Below are positions 60,929 through 64,000 of a stretch of DNA of 64,000 nt, one piece after another. Origin of the DNA: CAWJMF01 sp963843945 (GTDB lineage: Bacteria > Vulcanimicrobiota > Vulcanimicrobiia > Vulcanimicrobiales > Vulcanimicrobiaceae); assembly GCA_963843945.1 (NCBI GenBank), contig CAWJMF010000006.1:639932-703931 (forward strand), written 5' to 3'. Below the pieces are notes generated by a model. That model saw nothing but the letters and a program-made list of their open reading frames with translations, was not told where the DNA came from and did no database searches. Each line of letters starts with the position of its first letter. Within the stretch, counting starts at the first letter, position 1. A program made the translations under genes and the position numbers.

Positions 60929-61983
60929 CACTTCGCGGAGACAGAATACTCCGCCTTGAAGCTGGCCGGCGCCAGCACAAGGCTCATGTCGATCTTGCTA
61001 AGATCTTGCTTGTCGACCATCGAAGGGATCGTGAGCGAATACTTCATGTAAGGTTTATGCTCGAGGATGCGCACGGCGGTATCGATTGCCACGCGTCCCT
61101 CTAGCACCGGATACTGTGTCGCAAAGGCCAGGATCTCGCCCTTATTCAAAGCGTCCAGCATGGCCTGATTTTCATAGGAGGAAATGATCAGCGTGCTGTC
61201 TCGATTAGCCTGACGCACCGCGCCTATCGCCGCTTCGGCCGCGGGGGCACAGCCCCAGATCACATTCATGTCGGGATAGGATTGCAGGGCGTTCTGGATC
61301 AGGCCGAGTTGCACCGCGACCCCGCTATCGCCGAACTTCTCCCCCAGCAGCTTAATATTAGAGTCCGACTTGATCGCGTTCTTGAAGCCCTGGTTGAACT
61401 GCTCGGCCCAGCCTGAACCGGCTGGTCCAGGGAAGTTCACGACGTTCGCCGGCTTGCCGTGCAGGTCGTCGGCGAGGAACTTACCGGTCTGTTCGCCCAT
61501 GGCCGTGAAGTCGACAAACATCCGCGCGGTGGCGGGGGCGGTGGGCAGCGGGTTGACCGTGCTGATTACCGGCTTGCCGGCCTCCGTCGCCTTACGAATG
61601 GAGCGCGTCAGCCCGGCCTCTGAGATTGGGCCAACGACGATCGCATCAAAATTCCCCGCCATGCAGTCGTCGAACTGCGCGAGCTGTTGGGGCAGGTTCT
61701 CGTAGCCGCCCGCCTGATAGAGCGTCATGTTGACGCCCATGCGCTTGGCTTCCTCGACAATGCCGTAGTCAACCGCGACCCAGAACGTGTCCTTCATGTG
61801 CGGGAACAGCACGCAGATATTCCATGCCTTGGAGGCCTTCGGCAGCGGCGCATAATCGGTTTCGACGGGCTTGCCCAAGTCCATGTCGTAGACTTTCACC
61901 GGCCACCAGTCCGCGGCCCTGGCTACCGGCGCCAAACATAGAGTGACAATCGCAAGTGTGACCGCTATCCAAGCCTTTTTCAT
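60928..61983 (-). CDS. TorT-like periplasmic substrate-binding protein
   Basis: 351 residues with a signal peptide (MKKAWIAVTLAIVTLCLAPV, cleavage after ARA). The mature protein resembles the TorT group of ribose-type binding proteins: WWPVKVYDMDLGKPVETDYA, KASKAWNICVLFPHMKDTFW, VAVDYGIVEEAKRMGVNMTL, FPGPAGSGWAEQFNQGFKNA and VIWGCAPAAEAAIGAV. TorT itself senses TMAO with TorS. Here the gene leads an ABC importer operon and no TorS/TorR is present, so it more likely delivers a small solute to the transporter. The ATG at 61983 has GGGAAAG upstream. Confidence 0.87.
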   Translation of the reverse strand: MKKAWIAVTLAIVTLCLAPVARAADWWPVKVYDMDLGKPVETDYAPLPKASKAWNICVLFPHMKDTFWVAVDYGIVEEAKRMGVNMTLYQAGGYENLPQQLAQFDDCMAGNFDAIVVGPISEAGLTRSIRKATEAGKPVISTVNPLPTAPATARMFVDFTAMGEQTGKFLADDLHGKPANVVNFPGPAGSGWAEQFNQGFKNAIKSDSNIKLLGEKFGDSGVAVQLGLIQNALQSYPDMNVIWGCAPAAEAAIGAVRQANRDSTLIISSYENQAMLDALNKGEILAFATQYPVLEGRVAIDTAVRILEHKPYMKYSLTIPSMVDKQDLSKIDMSLVLAPASFKAEYSVSAK

Positions 61984-62528
61984 GATTGTCTTTCCCTGTT
62001 GCTGGATGGCCCGCGGCATTCGCGGATTCGGCCCTGATTGTTCTAGAGAAATTCCTTTAGCATCGGGGAAGCTACCCGAACGTTCCGGCCGTCGGCATGT
62101 CGATGCGCAAACAAACCGCGGCATGCGTGATCAACATTATCGACATCGGTTTGCACCTTTCTACCGGGCCGCAAGACGCTTTGCTTCGCGGAAGCAAGTT
62201 CGCACAGCCCGCTTGGCTGCACAATATGTGCTACAACAGCATAGGCGGCATCGTGGGTCGGATATCGCTTCGCACTTGCGACCCGGTGAGGGCTTCTTCC
62301 GAGAACTCCGGTATACAGATGCTTTGCAGTCAGGCTTACAAGATGAATTCAACGAGAATCCGCTGTGGCAGGAGGTGGATCAACCGATGTTCGGCAGCTC
62401 TAAGGTGAGGTGAGCCTTTCAGCGACCTCTAAGTCAGTCGGCTGACTAGCTCTGCGCGCTGCGGCTCGGCGGCACCGGCAATCGGTGGTTTTCGCCAGGG
62501 AACAATGCGGACGAAAAGGAGTTCAGGC
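61984..62528. other. Gene-free stretch with possible operon promoter
   Basis: The promoter for the minus-strand ABC operon should lie at its left end. Between 62090 and 62413 both strands carry open frames. One ends NPLWQEVDQPMFGSSKVR on the plus strand and looks protein-like, but I could not identify it or find a start. Possibly the tail of a lost gene. Confidence 0.3.
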
Positions 62529-62842
62529 ATGGGACCGCGCAGAGGACTGACATTGGAAACGTCATGGGAAGGCACGAAGGCACGGATACGCAGCCATATT
62601 TTCCGACTATGGACCGCATGTGCCGTATTGGCCGGGTACGTCTATGCGTGGCTCTATGTCCCGGAGTTGCTCACCTGGTGGAAGCGGACGACCACCGCCG
62701 TCATCGAAGATGGATGTAGCCTCCTGCCCTACCCTTGGGGAGACCGTATTGAGGCTCACTCGGGAACTTCGGCTTGTGGGTCCAAATCACCCTCGCCATT
62801 ATCGTCTTCCGCATCTTGATGTGGCTGGTGATCTCTGTGTGA
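62529..62842 (+). pseudogene. Small two-helix membrane protein, one frameshift
   Basis: The ATG at 62529 has AAGGAG at good spacing. The first helix is LWTACAVLAGYVYAWLYVPE; a hydrophilic loop follows (TWWKRTTTAVIEDGCSLLPY). After a frame change near 62760 a second helix appears, FGLWVQITLAIIVFRILMWL, ending VISV at the TGA at 62840. About 104 residues in all. No family recognised. An inner-membrane location is clear; function unknown. Confidence 0.5.
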
Positions 62843-62956
62843 GGCGCGGTTTGGCCTCCCGCGATCCTCGAGCGTGGCGGTTCTCAACCACCCTCGCGCT
62901 GCGGAAGACCAGGACAACTTGGCTTGACCGGGATCAACTGACGGAGAAATTGGCGA

Positions 62957-63377
62957 TGAAGCGATTCCTCAAAAACGCTATACCGGCGGCTGTCTCTGCG
63001 GCGCGCTGCGTTATGAAGCTGACGGCGAGCCGCGGATGACCGGTCACTGCTATTGCGAGGATTGCCGCAAAGCGTCAGGCTCGGGGTTTATCCCGTTCAT
63101 GGGTTTTCCCAGCAGTGCCGTCCGCTTCAGCGGTGAAACCCGAATGTTCGTATCGAAGTCTGCCAGAGGCGGGGATGCCGTGCGCAATTCCTGTCCAATT
63201 TGCAGCAGCCTGGTGTTCGGCGGGCAGATCGGCAAGGACAATTCTTCACGATCTATGCCGGCTCCCTCGACGATCCGTCATTGTTTCGTCCAAGATCGCA
63301 ATCTTTGCCGCAATCGACCGGCCTGGGCAGTCATCCCGCCGGACCTCAAGATTTTCGACGGAATGCCATCCGGATAA
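62957..63377 (+). pseudogene. Second GFA family gene, frameshifted
   Basis: From the ATG at 62957 (GGAG upstream) the frame starts MKRFLK. One base is missing in the following A-run, after which the true frame reads RYTGGCLCGALRYEADGEPR, HCYCEDCRKASGSGFIPFMG and NSCPICSSLVFGGQIGKDNS with all zinc ligands. Another change leads to FTIYAGSLDDPSLFRP, and a further one to the end LKIFDGMPSG at 63377. Similar in layout to the intact GFA gene at 56828 but clearly diverged. Three frame changes. Confidence 0.72.
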
Positions 63378-64000
63378 AGTGTGCGGCCAGGCTTTGCCAA
63401 CGGCCGGACGGACCGCTGCGTCCAGCGCGAACACCGTTGCGCAACGCATCGGCCGAGGTGTGAGGTTATCGTAGGCGGCTCGGCAATAGTTCGCCTTTAC
63501 TTCCAATACCGGATACGCCGCGGCAGCGATAAGATGCGCGTACACCGCCCGCTTCAGGTCGCGCAGCGCGTACTCATTCAGGGCGCTGATTTCCACGCTG
63601 CCCACCCTACACTCGCGCAGGTGCTTGAAATGCGCCGCGGTGGCCTCGGCCTCCAGCCCCCAGAACCTTTCCTTTCCTCCCCACCAGCAGGCGGGCGGCA
63701 TGATCGTCGCCGGCCACCAGCAACGCCGCCGCCGAGCGCAGGTTCGACACCAGGCGGTCCACGAATGAAGTAACGATTCCGCCTCGCGGGCCGAGCATCA
63801 AGCCGCGCTTGATTTGCTTGGCGATGACCCCGAGCAAGCCTTTTCGACCACGTCGCCGGCGTGCTCCAGATTTTTGCGGCGAAGCACAGAATTTCCACCA
63901 CCCGGCGGTGATCGTCCTGGGTCATCGCCTCGGACGGCAGGGCAGTCATGTATGCCTTGATCGCGGTGTTCAGCGCGTCGAGCACGTCGTCCAGGCGTTT
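63246..64000 (-). pseudogene. Na/Pi cotransporter, C-terminal PhoU-like part (partial, frameshifted)
   Basis: The gene enters from the right edge on the minus strand. Visible pieces are LDALNTAIKAYMTALPSEAM, DDHRRVVEILCFAAKIE, and, in another frame, LGVIAKQIKRGLMLGPRG, VDRLVSNLRSAAALLVAG and DDHAARLLVGRKGK. A third frame gives ISALNEYALRDLKRAVYAHL and IAAAAYPVLE. This is the PhoU-like cytoplasmic tail of NptA/PNaS-type sodium-phosphate cotransporters. The membrane part lies outside the window. The natural end is probably at about 63430-63480, but the shifted frame stays open to 63246. Confidence 0.6.

Overview
The window is about 64 kb of GC-rich DNA from a Gram-negative bacterium. Gene content fits an alphaproteobacterium of the Rhodospirillales/Acetobacteraceae kind: minCDE, a DUF3141-pta-fabI-ackA cluster, urt-fmd amide/urea genes, hydantoinase-type hyuAB, many ABC importers and glyoxylate genes. 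The taxon is inference from gene content and composition; no rRNA is present.

Layout. 1-6 kb: a gene tail, a lipoprotein, an IS110 relic, two small exported proteins (one Asn-rich and repetitive) and an FHA-ABC exporter with two frameshifts. 6-11.4 kb: GH63-like and GH13 glycoside hydrolases on the minus strand, separated by an IS6-family relic and followed by a decayed copy of a GH63 C-terminus. 11.5-19.1 kb: a DUF2254 membrane protein, small hypotheticals, then the minus-strand operon DUF3141-pta-fabI-ackA, all frameshifted. 19.5-23.2 kb: a graveyard of mobile DNA around a tRNA-Thr(UGU), with transposase relics, an interrupted DNA methylase, one intact transposase, an integrase tail and a phage-type helicase fragment. 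23.3-28.2 kb: a 60-residue peptide gene with its own promoter, palindrome and hairpin, a DUF6065 gene, a histidine kinase fused to a TolB-like/TPR region, and an XRE regulator. This is the most interesting uncharacterised neighbourhood here.

28.4-36.5 kb: garR/glxR and hyi (glyoxylate/hydroxypyruvate), an AI-2E-type permease, a methyltransferase, a TAT-exported phosphoesterase, a cupin and a JmjC-like cupin. 36.7-39.9 kb: a phosphonate-type importer phnC(remnant)-phnD-phnE-phnE. 40.2-42.1 kb: minC-minD-minE (septum placement), convergent with a DegP-type protease. 44-48.7 kb: an MFS transporter, a glutathione transferase and a cNMP-binding patatin. 48.9-52.5 kb: fmdB-fmdA-urtE and a stump of urtD fused head-on to the stump of a sensor kinase whose response regulator is intact. 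52.5-56.5 kb: hyuB/hyuA. 56.8-62 kb: a GFA protein and a ribose-type ABC importer operon with a TorT-like binding protein. 62.5-64 kb: a small membrane protein, a second GFA gene and the end of a Na/Pi cotransporter, all frameshifted.

A cross-cutting feature is the density of single-base frame changes. They cluster at about 13.8-17.5, 38-45 and 62-64 kb, and they hit genes that normally stay functional (minCDE, fabI). In the reconstructions made here most within ackA and minD/minE are +1. Elsewhere (6.3-9.0, 46.9-51.2 and 51.5-58.3 kb) long genes are clean. Sequence error is the simplest explanation for those clusters, but true decay is clear around the tRNA-Thr and at several chimeric gene stumps.
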